Assembly: GCF_008000815.1 (NCBI RefSeq)
Contig: NZ_CP042806.1
Location: forward strand, 558,001 to 622,000
Direction of reading: 5' to 3'
DNA: 64,000 bases
Source of the DNA: Terriglobus albidus
GTDB taxonomy: Bacteria > Acidobacteriota > Terriglobia > Terriglobales > Acidobacteriaceae
Shown: piece by piece, positions 1 to 7,255 of the stretch
How the letters are laid out: every line of letters begins with the position of its first letter
How positions within the stretch are numbered: the first letter of the stretch is position 1
The notes under the pieces: model-generated
What the model saw: the letters and a program-made list of their open reading frames with translations, nothing else
Database searches by the model: none
Told to the model about the DNA's origin: nothing
Translations under genes and position numbers: made by a program

Positions 1-257
1 TGCTCCGCGCTCGGAAGATCGAGATGGTTCTGATATTCGTTGGCTAGCTGCAGCCATAGTGCTCCGATCTTTTCTTCAGGAGCGCGCTGCTCTTCGGCAC
101 TCGCAATCTGCTGTTTCAGCGCAATGGAACGGGCCGAGACCCGCTGCGCCTGCACCTTCACCATGAACGACAGAAGCACCGAAACGATGACGAAGGCACA
201 GAAGAAGGGCGAAGGCCGGTCCGTATGGATTGGGTAAGATACGTCGGGCGTCTTCAT
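1..257 (-). CDS. Membrane-anchored protein, N-terminal fragment (runs off window)
   Basis: An open minus-strand frame starts at the ATG complementary to 255-257 and stays open to the window edge, giving about 85 residues. It reads MKTPDVSYPIHTDRPSPFF, then a hydrophobic stretch (about residues 18-32, CAFVIVSVLLSFMV), then a charged helical region (ALKQQIASAEEQRAPEEKIG) and the start of a repeat-like helix (ALWLQLANEYQNHLDLPSAE) that resembles a TPR helix A. I infer a single N-terminal membrane anchor followed by a TPR-type periplasmic or cytoplasmic domain. The gene is divergent from the 410-1321 gene and shares a 150-bp upstream region with it. No function can be assigned because the body lies outside the window. 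Confidence 0.6.
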   Translation of the reverse strand, partial: MKTPDVSYPIHTDRPSPFFCAFVIVSVLLSFMVKVQAQRVSARSIALKQQIASAEEQRAPEEKIGALWLQLANEYQNHLDLPSAE

Positions 258-285
258 GCCCAAACAACGCGCGGAGGCATTGGGT

Positions 286-343
286 GGTTAACAAAATCTC
301 TTCGTCCTTACCTGAAATAACGATCGAAAAAAGTTTGTTAACC
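286..343. promoter_or_regulatory. Long-spaced inverted repeat between divergent genes
   Basis: GGTTAACAAA (286-295) and its exact complement TTTGTTAACC (334-343) are separated by 38 bp. The match extends to 11 bp with the flanking T/A. Each arm contains the palindrome GTTAAC. It sits in the shared control region of the divergent genes at 257 and 410, so a two-site operator for a dimeric or looping regulator is plausible. The regulator is unknown. Confidence 0.4.
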
Positions 344-409
344 AAAGCAGCGCTTTCTCCGTTGTATAGGCGAAGAACATTTCCAGATGACCTTCCAAGG
401 ATGACTGCA

Positions 410-1321
410 ATGGGTCTTAACCGTTCGAAGTTGATGCCGGCAATGACACTCCTGCTGGCAATGACACTCTGCCCTGGCCACGTCTTCTCGCAGCCAAAAG
501 AAACTGGCAAACAGACAGCCCCTGTCGCACCGGCGCCGACAGACAACGATCTCGCCGATAAGCGGGACCAGTTGCTGGCTCTCCTCCGCATGAGCCCCAC
601 GCTGACCCAGGTGCTGACCGCCGACCCGACTCTCCTGGCTGACGACGCCTACATCAACCGGGTAAATCCCGAACTGGCGCGATTCCTGACGCAGCACCCC
701 GAAATCACGAGGAATCCGGAGTTCTATCTCTTCGCGGAGTTCCCGGAGCAGCGCGGCCGGCATACCGAGCCGCTTCGTCGTCGTGGTAACAACAACAACC
801 AGATGAACCTGTTGGAACTGCGGCGTCAGTACATGATGGACATCATGCAGGCCCTCATCTTCGCCGGCGCTATCGGCAGCCTGATGTGGCTGATTCGCAT
901 CCTCCTCGAGAATCGCAGATGGAGCCGCGTTTTCCGCCTGCAGAGTGAGATTCATGGCAAATTGATCGAGCGCTTCGCTACCGCCGACAACCTGATGCAG
1001 TACATGAGCACCGAGTCCGGCAGACGCTTTCTGGAGGCTGCCCCGATTCCCATGGGCATGGAACGTCAGCGAATGTCGGGCGGCCTGGGGCGGGTGATTG
1101 CGTCGCTGCAGATCGGCTTGGTGCTCTCGCTCCTCGGTCTGGGTCTGGTGCTGCTGCGCCATAGCCTGTCGGAGTTCGCCGCTCCGCTGCTGGTGGCAGG
1201 CGTAGTGACCATGATGCCCGGCCTCGCTCTGCTGCTCTCCGCCGCAATTACCTGGCGGGTCAGCTCCCGTTTGGGGCTACTATCAGAGAACCAGAACGAT
1301 GCGCAGCAGGATCGCACCTAA
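410..1321 (+). CDS. Exported/membrane protein of an ECF-sigma operon
   Basis: 303 residues from the ATG at 410, chosen because AAGG lies 9 nt upstream and the protein then opens with a good signal peptide (MGLNRSKLMPAMTLLLAMTL, then CPGHVFSQ). A longer frame from 230 would bury that signal. The middle is hydrophilic and rich in Pro, Asn and Arg. Three hydrophobic segments follow at about residues 145-166, 228-250 and 258-282, so the protein is a membrane protein with a large exported N-terminal part. It lies 30 bp upstream of an ECF sigma gene and its anti-sigma partner and probably shares their transcript, so it may be a sensor or target of that system. I do not recognise the family. Confidence 0.7.
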   Translation: MGLNRSKLMPAMTLLLAMTLCPGHVFSQPKETGKQTAPVAPAPTDNDLADKRDQLLALLRMSPTLTQVLTADPTLLADDAYINRVNPELARFLTQHPEITRNPEFYLFAEFPEQRGRHTEPLRRRGNNNNQMNLLELRRQYMMDIMQALIFAGAIGSLMWLIRILLENRRWSRVFRLQSEIHGKLIERFATADNLMQYMSTESGRRFLEAAPIPMGMERQRMSGGLGRVIASLQIGLVLSLLGLGLVLLRHSLSEFAAPLLVAGVVTMMPGLALLLSAAITWRVSSRLGLLSENQNDAQQDRT

Positions 1322-1351
1322 CGAGGGCGCTGGGCCGCAGGGAGCTTCACG

Positions 1352-1909
1352 ATGAACTGGGAAAACGTCATTCCGGGAATCATGAGTGGTGCCGCGGCTC
1401 AGACGGCAGATCCTGCTATGGACAGCGATCAGTTCGCAGCCTTCTACGAGCGCTCTTCGCGACAGCTTTGGGCCTACCTGGCGCGCACCTCAGGCGATGC
1501 CGCCCTGGCGGACGACCTGATGCAGGAGAGCTATGTACGCTTCCTCTGCGTCAGGCCTCTTGCCGAAGGAGAGATCGCCTCACGCAAATACCTCTTCCGC
1601 ATCGCGAGCAATCTGTTGCGCGATCACTGGCGGCGTCCACGCTCACTCTCTATCGAAGACGCACCGATGGAATGGTTAGCGCAGGATACCTCCGCGCAGA
1701 TGGAGTCACGGCTTTCGCTCGAGCCCGCCATGGCTACACTGCGCCCACGCGACCGCCAACTGCTGTGGCTGGCGCACGCGGAAAACTACTCTCACCGCGA
1801 GATCGCGGAGATTACGGGGCTGGGTGTGACAAGCATCCGTCTGCTACTCTTCCGCGCGCGCCGCCAGATGGCACAGGCATTGGAGAAGAACGGCAGGGGA
1901 ACACTATGA
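1352..1909 (+). CDS. RNA polymerase sigma factor, ECF (sigma-70) family
   Basis: 185 residues. Region 2 is visible (FAAFYERSSRQLWAYLARTS, then GDAALADDLMQESYVRFL, with the DDLMQE core that contacts RNA polymerase and a following KYLFRIASNLLRDHWRR helix). Region 4 is at about residues 125-175 (LRPRDRQLLWLAHAENYSHREIAEI, then TGLGVTSIRLLLFRARRQM, a helix-turn-helix that reads the -35 box). AGGGAG precedes the ATG by 8 nt. The stop overlaps the next start (ATGA), so it is translationally coupled to the putative anti-sigma factor. It directs polymerase to a small regulon in response to an unknown signal. Confidence 0.9.
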   Translation: MNWENVIPGIMSGAAAQTADPAMDSDQFAAFYERSSRQLWAYLARTSGDAALADDLMQESYVRFLCVRPLAEGEIASRKYLFRIASNLLRDHWRRPRSLSIEDAPMEWLAQDTSAQMESRLSLEPAMATLRPRDRQLLWLAHAENYSHREIAEITGLGVTSIRLLLFRARRQMAQALEKNGRGTL

Positions 1910-2415
1910 ATCTGAACGGATGCACTCGTTTGGAAGAAGTACGCCACGCGCTCTCGCAGGGACACTGGCCGCAGGCCTGCGCAGAGCTACAGGCCCATGT
2001 GCAGACCTGCACGCGATGCACCGAAGAAGTACTGGTCACGAAGCATCTCCAAGGCCTGCGCGCGACGGCCATCGCAGTCGCACAGCCGGGCAGCGCCAGC
2101 CTGCTGTGGTGGAAGGCTCAGGCCCGCCGCAGAAGCACTGTGGTGCAACAGATGGAGCGGCCGCTGCTCGCCGGACAGCTTGTTGCGTTGGCCATCGTTC
2201 TCACGATCGTTGCGGGCATCGTGATGTCGCACAGCCGCGGAGTCTGGACCAGCGGTGCGGCAACTACCTCAAACGCCTGGAACTGGTTGCTGGATGCCTG
2301 GGGTCTGCTGCCAGTCCTTGCAGCTGCCGGCGTCGTTGTCCTGCTGGCGGCAGTGGTCCTGTATCTGGTGCTGCCCGTCCGCTATCGCGATCAGCGTCAT
2401 CCGCAGAATGGATGA
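1906..2415 (+). CDS. Putative zinc-finger membrane anti-sigma factor
   Basis: 169 residues, starting at the ATG that overlaps the sigma stop codon. The N-terminal 60 residues resemble a zf-HC2/ZAS anti-sigma domain, with an H-x3-C-x2-C signature in HVQTCTRC preceded by an upstream Cys. Two hydrophobic segments follow (about residues 85-105 and 130-155, ending LYLVLPVRYRDQRHP). By family knowledge such proteins hold the cognate ECF sigma at the membrane and release it on a signal. The overlap with the sigma gene supports the pairing. An upstream extension of this reading frame exists but lies inside the sigma gene and was discarded. Confidence 0.75.
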   Translation: MNLNGCTRLEEVRHALSQGHWPQACAELQAHVQTCTRCTEEVLVTKHLQGLRATAIAVAQPGSASLLWWKAQARRRSTVVQQMERPLLAGQLVALAIVLTIVAGIVMSHSRGVWTSGAATTSNAWNWLLDAWGLLPVLAAAGVVVLLAAVVLYLVLPVRYRDQRHPQNG

Positions 2416-2433
2416 TCCGGCTGAAGCGCCGGC

Positions 2434-3321
2434 TCACCCAGGTTCCTGCCCCTTCGTTGCGTTCAAAGCCGTGGTTGCGAGCGTGCCTCCCAAACCCATG
2501 GTCTCCACTGCGGAGGAAGGTACGATCACCATCGATCCGCGCTCCTTGATCGCTTCATACAGCATATTCATCGCACGCAGATGCAGGGCGACAGGCTTTG
2601 CCTCGTACGCTGCAGCGGCCTGAACGAATTTGTCGGAGATCTCCGTCTCAGCTAGACCCAGAATGATGCGTGCCTGACGCTCTCGTTCTGCTTGTGCCTG
2701 CCTCGACATCGCGTCCTGCAGACTGGCGGGAATCTGCACATCGCGCACTTCCACCGACTGTACAGTAATTCCCCACGGAGTCGTCTTCTCGTCCAGAATC
2801 TTCTGCAGCTCGCGGCCTAGCGTCTCGCGATCAGCCACCAGTTGCGCCAGTTCATGGCGCCCGATCGATTCACGAAGCGCTGTCTGTGCGCTCAACGAGA
2901 TCGCATCGAAGTAGTTCTCCACCTCAAGAATCGCCTTCTCCGCGTTCCAGACCATCCAGAAGACGATCGCGTCCACATTGACGGGTACGGTGTCGCGGGT
3001 CAGGGTGGATTCGGCCGTAACACTGGCAAGACGAATCCTCTGATCTACAAACGGAGTCAGCGTATCGACGATGGGAATGATGATGAAAATTCCTGCTCCC
3101 TGGAGACGGCGGTAGCGGCCGAAACGCAGCAGCGCCACCTTCTCCCATTGCTTTACGACCTTAATGGCGTTAAGGAGGTAAAAACCCACCAGAATTCCCA
3201 GCACCGCCGGGATAGGGTTCTCGGTTACTTTGCTTCCGATCACTCCAACGACGCAACACACTGCAAAAGCCATTAAAGCGACTTGGTTCGCTCCTCTATA
3301 GGTGCTCGTTCTGGCCGTCAT
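2434..3321 (-). CDS. SPFH/Band-7 slipin-type membrane protein
   Basis: 295 residues. Two N-terminal hydrophobic stretches (about residues 13-30 and 37-53) anchor it. A Band-7 domain follows (KVVKQWEKVALLRFGRYRRL, GIFIIIPIVDTLTPFVDQRI, RDTVPVNVDAIVFWMVWN), then the helical region with SRQAQAERERQARI typical of slipins/stomatins. These proteins form oligomeric membrane scaffolds, often partnered with an NfeD-type protease, but none is adjacent here. Its start overlaps the stop of the GntR gene by 4 bp (ATGA), so the two form an operon under the palindromic operator at 3749-3770. The C-terminus (residues 270-295) is low complexity. Confidence 0.88.
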   Translation of the reverse strand: MTARTSTYRGANQVALMAFAVCCVVGVIGSKVTENPIPAVLGILVGFYLLNAIKVVKQWEKVALLRFGRYRRLQGAGIFIIIPIVDTLTPFVDQRIRLASVTAESTLTRDTVPVNVDAIVFWMVWNAEKAILEVENYFDAISLSAQTALRESIGRHELAQLVADRETLGRELQKILDEKTTPWGITVQSVEVRDVQIPASLQDAMSRQAQAERERQARIILGLAETEISDKFVQAAAAYEAKPVALHLRAMNMLYEAIKERGSMVIVPSSAVETMGLGGTLATTALNATKGQEPG

Positions 3322-3740
3322 GATCTCTCCTTCCGAACTCGTTCCTTTGCTGCTCGTAATGCTGCAAGAAGCTCATCGAGGGAAAACCCACCTGCGCCTG
3401 CACGGGCAATGGTTTCCTCTACGATCTGATTCAACTGGCGCTCGCGTTCGGCACCGGCGTTGCGCAGCCGGCCTTCGCCAATGAACGTGCCCGAACCCTG
3501 CTGCGTCTCGATAAGCCCGCTCAACTCAAGCTCTCGATACGCCCGCACGACCGTGTTTGGATTGATCGCCAGATCCACCGCAAGCTGACGCACGGTGGGC
3601 AATTGATCTCCCGCAATCAAAGCGCCTGTAGCCAGCGCGCCGCGTACCTGATCGATCACCTGCCGGTAGACAGGAACACCGCTCACCGCATCGAGTCGAA
3701 AACGGAACGGCGGACGCGGCTTCTCTGACCGGGACTTCAT
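3318..3740 (-). CDS. GntR-family (YtrA-like) transcriptional regulator
   Basis: 140 residues. The winged helix occupies about residues 18-88 (SGVPVYRQVIDQVRGALATG, LPTVRQLAVDLAINPNTVVR, ELELSGLIETQQGSGTFI, the classical GntR DNA-binding block). The short C-terminal tail (about 50 residues) is the size found in the YtrA subfamily, which often controls transporters or membrane proteins in its own operon. It is first in an operon with the slipin gene, and a perfect 22-bp palindrome lies just upstream, so autoregulation is likely. There is no strong Shine-Dalgarno before the ATG at 3738-3740, so the mRNA may be leaderless or nearly so. Confidence 0.9.
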   Translation of the reverse strand: MKSRSEKPRPPFRFRLDAVSGVPVYRQVIDQVRGALATGALIAGDQLPTVRQLAVDLAINPNTVVRAYRELELSGLIETQQGSGTFIGEGRLRNAGAERERQLNQIVEETIARAGAGGFSLDELLAALRAAKERVRKERS

Positions 3741-3748
3741 GGCAACAA

Positions 3749-3770
3749 ATGTACTACTTAACTAGTACAT
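3749..3770. promoter_or_regulatory. Palindromic operator of the GntR-slipin operon
   Basis: ATGTACTA (3749-3756) - CTTAAC - TAGTACAT (3763-3770) is a perfect inverted repeat, 9-30 nt upstream of the GntR start codon. The GTACTA/TAGTAC core is of the type reported for YtrA-subfamily GntR repressors. The position over the promoter or leader fits autorepression. The binding itself is inferred. Confidence 0.7.
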
Positions 3771-3810
3771 GTCAACAATAATTTCGCCCCGGGCGCCCGG
3801 GATTGCCTCC

Positions 3811-5310
3811 TCAATGCAGGGAGACGCACGAAAAGTTCTTCGCGTCATCGATACTGCCGCTGCCCTTGTACTGCGCGACCTGGGGATAAGGACAAAGCGG
3901 GCGGGTACGGTCGACCCTGCCATGGCTCTGATGCGATGCCACGATCTCCGCGGGGGCCTTGCCATGCTCCACCCACTCTTCGAGGACACCGATCTTATCG
4001 AAGCTGTCAGGTCCTTCTCCGCCGGAACAATGCGCCATACCCGGCATCATGTACAACCTGATCCACTCCGGCGCATCTACGGAGCTGCCGGTGGCCTGCA
4101 GTACAGACTTGTAGAACTCAACCGTCGATCCCGGAGCCACCTGCTGATCTGCCCATCCGTGATAGAGAAGCAGCTTGCCATGGTGCCTGGAGAAGGCCGT
4201 TAGATTCGGATCCAGCTCATCGACATCTTTGTTCATTGCGTTCGCCTTCGCCGCATCGCGCTCGAGATCGAAGGTGCGCCAGTCCCAGTTCGGGTTTTGA
4301 TAAACCAGGTAACGAAACTGATCGAGAAACAGATCGGCCGGATCAGGTCCGCCGGCCAGACGCGCCCAGCGAAGCTCCGTCCCGGGCTCCAGGCGCGGGA
4401 AGTACACCTGTCCCTTGGCATCGGTCGCCGGACTGATGATCGTCTGCGCAGTGCGAACCTGCCGCTCCGTCAGGCAGTCTGCCTTGTCGTCTCCTTTGCA
4501 CGCGAGCTTGCTGAAGTCGACCTCGCAGCCCTCAGGGTTCTCGATCAGGCCGTCTTTCACGCCATCCTTCGCATCACAGGCATTAAGCACCGCCTGATGA
4601 ATCATCGGATATTTGCTTGCTGGAATGGCATCGGCAGAATCTTTGAAGGTCTGATTCGCAAGCCACAGAGCCCAGGCATTGCGGCGGACATTTGCCGGGT
4701 CACCGGCAATCATGCCATCAAACTCATCGGGGAAACGCGCTGCCTGCAACAGACCTTCCCGTCCGCCGCCGGAGCATCCGTTCCAGTAGGAGTAGCGGGC
4801 ATCGCGTCCATAGAAGGCCTTGATCAAGGCCTTCGCCTCTACCGTCATCTCGTGCTCAGCACGGTAAGCAAAGTCGACAAATTTTTCTGGATGCCCCATC
4901 AGGAAGCTGCCGCTGCTGCCTGTGTGGCCGTCGTCGGTGGCGCTGGTTGCATACCCGCGGCGCAGTGCCTCCACCATCGCATCATAGGCAATCGATCCGC
5001 CCCATCCGCCGCTGCCGACAGCGAGAAACTTGCCGTTCCATCCACTGACCGGAAGCCAGACCTCAATCCCGATATCCGAATCACTCGTGGGCTTCAGCCT
5101 GGCGGCCACACGGCAAAACGCCGGAAGGCTGGAAAAGCCACCCTTGCCTTCGGGTGTCGTAAATGCTCCTGCCGCAACCGTCTTCGCAGTCGTGATGGAA
5201 ACTGACGAAGAACTCGACTGCTGCAACCGCTCACACGATTGGCCCCACAAACACGTCGTTGCCAGCGCCGACGCGAGCACGGCCGCGGAAAAGATCCACC
5301 GAGTCATCAT
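3811..5310 (-). CDS. Secreted tannase/feruloyl-esterase-family hydrolase
   Basis: 499 residues from the ATG at 5308-5310. A longer frame reaches 5391, but starting at MMTRWIFSAAVLASALATTC gives a proper signal peptide. The nucleophile motif NGCSGGGREG (Ser at about 180, preceded by Cys 179), HGWADQQVAP (candidate Asp) and MAHCSGG (His at about 427, followed by Cys) make up the CS-D-HC arrangement of the tannase/feruloyl esterase alpha/beta hydrolases. In that family a disulfide links the residues beside the catalytic Ser and His. The substrate is probably a plant-derived aromatic ester and the enzyme acts outside the cytoplasm. It is a single gene, convergent with nothing and divergent from the HAF protein. 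Confidence 0.88.
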   Translation of the reverse strand: MMTRWIFSAAVLASALATTCLWGQSCERLQQSSSSSVSITTAKTVAAGAFTTPEGKGGFSSLPAFCRVAARLKPTSDSDIGIEVWLPVSGWNGKFLAVGSGGWGGSIAYDAMVEALRRGYATSATDDGHTGSSGSFLMGHPEKFVDFAYRAEHEMTVEAKALIKAFYGRDARYSYWNGCSGGGREGLLQAARFPDEFDGMIAGDPANVRRNAWALWLANQTFKDSADAIPASKYPMIHQAVLNACDAKDGVKDGLIENPEGCEVDFSKLACKGDDKADCLTERQVRTAQTIISPATDAKGQVYFPRLEPGTELRWARLAGGPDPADLFLDQFRYLVYQNPNWDWRTFDLERDAAKANAMNKDVDELDPNLTAFSRHHGKLLLYHGWADQQVAPGSTVEFYKSVLQATGSSVDAPEWIRLYMMPGMAHCSGGEGPDSFDKIGVLEEWVEHGKAPAEIVASHQSHGRVDRTRPLCPYPQVAQYKGSGSIDDAKNFSCVSLH

Positions 5311-5512
5311 GATGTGTTTTCGCCCGTGCCCACGATACCACTGCTCTGAATCGGCAGGGTTGCTGTCTGCTTTGGGAGCCGGCGGACGCAAAGGGCTGTG
5401 TGACCCGCATCACCGACGCAGGTACTACCTGCGCCTAGTCTTCTTGCGCGATACATCCAGCCATTTCAATTCCGGCACACGGCTTCTATGCCGTCCAGAT
5501 AAGGAGTTAGAA

Positions 5513-6580
5513 ATGCACTCTCTCCATACACCCTTTTCCAAACCAGATACGCTGCGGTTAGCGCTAAGACTTTTCCTCATTTGCGTCGCTTCCGGTCTGC
5601 CGGCGGCTGCACAGTCTGACAACGTAGTCCGCTATGGCGAGCCTCCGATCGTGAAGGATCTGGGCGCACTGCCCCCTATCTTTGACCGTAGCCAGGCATT
5701 TGCCATCAGCACGCGCGGACTTGTAACCGGCTCACTCATTCAAACGGGCCATGAGGAGTCCAATCATGCCTTCCTCGACCGCGATAACAGAATGATCGAC
5801 CTCGGGACGTTACCTACCGGCACGTTCAGCGATGCCTATGGCGTCAATGATCGAGCCCAGGTAGTAGGCAGGGCACTGTATGTCACACCCGGTCTTCCCC
5901 TGGATCGGTTCTTCCATGCGTTTCTGTGGGAGAAAGGCGTCATGCATGACCTGGGCACGCTGGGACAAGCGTCCTCAAGTATCGCCTACGGAATCAATAT
6001 CCGAGGCCAGGTCGTAGGTCAAAGCACACATGCCTTTCTCTATGAAGACGGTGTAATGAAGGACCTTGGCACGCTACCGGGAGGCGATACAAGCATCGCC
6101 TATGCGATCAATGACGCGGGAGAGATCGTCGGCGGCTCCACATTGTCGGATGGTTCGACGCATGCATTTCTCTACCGGCACGGTGTCATGCAGGATCTAG
6201 GTGCCTTAGCCGGAGGGAGAAACAGTATTGCTCGCAGCATCAATAACAGTGGGCAGATTGTTGGCTCGTCAACGGTAGCGGACGGAACCTGGCACGCCTT
6301 CCTTTATGAGGACGGCCATATGGTTGACCTGACGACGTTTCCCGGGGGAGCAGGTTTTTCCGATGCGACGTCGATCAACGATAGGGGCCAGATTGTAGGG
6401 CCGGGCCTTCTGTTTGATGACGGAAAGGTCGTCCCGATCAACCCGTCAACCTCCAACAGCCAGGTGACATTTGCCTTTGCTGCAGCTATCAATAACAGCG
6501 GCGAGATCGCCGGCGTTCTTCTTCCCGCTTTCCACGCTGCCATCCTCGACAGTAATGAGCTGACGGATGATACTCACTGA
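5513..6580 (+). CDS. Secreted HAF-repeat protein
   Basis: 355 residues from the ATG at 5513, with AAGGAG at 5501-5506. The signal peptide is about residues 1-34 (LRLALRLFLICVASGLPAAA). The mature protein is six to seven tandem units of about 40 residues, each with the pattern HAFL-[WY]-x-x-G-V-M-x-D-L-G-T-L followed by AxxIN-x-x-GQ(I/V)VG, for example HAFLYEDGVMKDLGTLPGGD then IAYAINDAGEIVGGS. These are HAF repeats of predicted extracellular proteins, thought to form a beta-propeller-like surface structure. The function is unknown. A much longer open frame upstream (to 5030) overlaps the antisense tannase gene and is not real. Confidence 0.85.
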   Translation: MHSLHTPFSKPDTLRLALRLFLICVASGLPAAAQSDNVVRYGEPPIVKDLGALPPIFDRSQAFAISTRGLVTGSLIQTGHEESNHAFLDRDNRMIDLGTLPTGTFSDAYGVNDRAQVVGRALYVTPGLPLDRFFHAFLWEKGVMHDLGTLGQASSSIAYGINIRGQVVGQSTHAFLYEDGVMKDLGTLPGGDTSIAYAINDAGEIVGGSTLSDGSTHAFLYRHGVMQDLGALAGGRNSIARSINNSGQIVGSSTVADGTWHAFLYEDGHMVDLTTFPGGAGFSDATSINDRGQIVGPGLLFDDGKVVPINPSTSNSQVTFAFAAAINNSGEIAGVLLPAFHAAILDSNELTDDTH

Positions 6581-6633
6581 GCGACGCATCGCGACAGCGT
6601 TGCGAGCGTTCACCCCAACGAACCAAGTTCGCT

Positions 6634-6713
6634 GGGACCCCGAAGGGTGGGGCACCCGGGCAAGAAAAACGAAAAGCAGACTTCTCCGCTACCTCCTGAA
6701 TGACAAACAAAAA
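6634..6713. repeat. Mosaic intergenic repeat (minus orientation)
   Basis: Read on the minus strand, this holds a GGGTGCCCC module and then a TGTCAT...GGAGAAGTCTGCTTTTC module. Related modules recur at 15179, 29850, 33478, 46083, 48935, 54116, 56142 and 61325. It lies in the 333-bp gap between the HAF gene and PadR 1. Otherwise the gap holds only the PadR promoter and no convincing gene. Confidence 0.5.
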
Positions 6714-6860
6714 GTGCTATGTCTTCGAGCGCTGAAGGCGCGTTCTATACCAGCCTGGGCAACGCCCCAGGTCTTGATGCCCACAAGAAGTTAAAGGGCT
6801 GAAGGCCCGATCTAAAGGTCTCAGTCAAGGCGGAGGTTGTCGGTACAACGGACAAGGTAT

Positions 6861-6907
6861 TTGACAAGAAGCAATCGCCGCTCTTACTCTCCTATCTCGC
6901 ATAGGAG
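6861..6907 (+). promoter_or_regulatory. Promoter and inverted repeat for PadR-ADOP pair 1
   Basis: TTGACA (6861-6866), 18 bp, then TACTCT (6885-6890) forms a candidate promoter with the same spacing as that of the second PadR gene. CTCCTAT (6889-6895) - CTCGC - ATAGGAG (6901-6907) is a perfect inverted repeat that covers the +1 region and the AGGAG ribosome-binding site. It could be a PadR operator or an mRNA hairpin masking the ribosome-binding site. Confidence 0.5.
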
Positions 6908-6913
6908 AAGGCG

Positions 6914-7255
6914 ATGGGTGACAAGGTCGACCTGCTGCAGGGCACGCTCGAGATTCTGATCCTGAAGTCTGTTTCCCTGGGAGCCTTACATGGCTACGGA
7001 ATCCTGTTGCGGATTCAACAGATCTCGCAGGGACGCCTGGAAATTCCTCAGGGATCCTTCTACGTCGCGCTCTATCGCCTGGAACACAGGGGGCTGATCA
7101 AGGGAGAGTGGGGCGAATCGGAGAACAATCGCCGCGCAAAGTTCTACAAGCTCACAGCCGCCGGACAGAAACAGTTGAAGAAAGAGACAGAGAAATGGGC
7201 GGAGATGACGAATGTCGTCGACTCCGTTCTGGGCGCCACCGCGGAGGCGTTATGA
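6914..7255 (+). CDS. PadR-family transcriptional regulator 1
   Basis: 113 residues, a complete PadR winged helix: LLQGTLEILILKSVSLGALH, GYGILLRIQQIS, IPQGSFYVALYRLEHRGLIK, then the wing NRRAKFYKLTAAGQKQL. AGGAG lies 7 nt upstream of the ATG. The stop codon overlaps the start of the permease gene (ATGA). In Acidobacteria PadR regulators are very often paired with ADOP permeases like this one. By family behaviour it should repress its own operon and release DNA on binding a small molecule, which is not known here. Confidence 0.92.
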   Translation: MGDKVDLLQGTLEILILKSVSLGALHGYGILLRIQQISQGRLEIPQGSFYVALYRLEHRGLIKGEWGESENNRRAKFYKLTAAGQKQLKKETEKWAEMTNVVDSVLGATAEAL

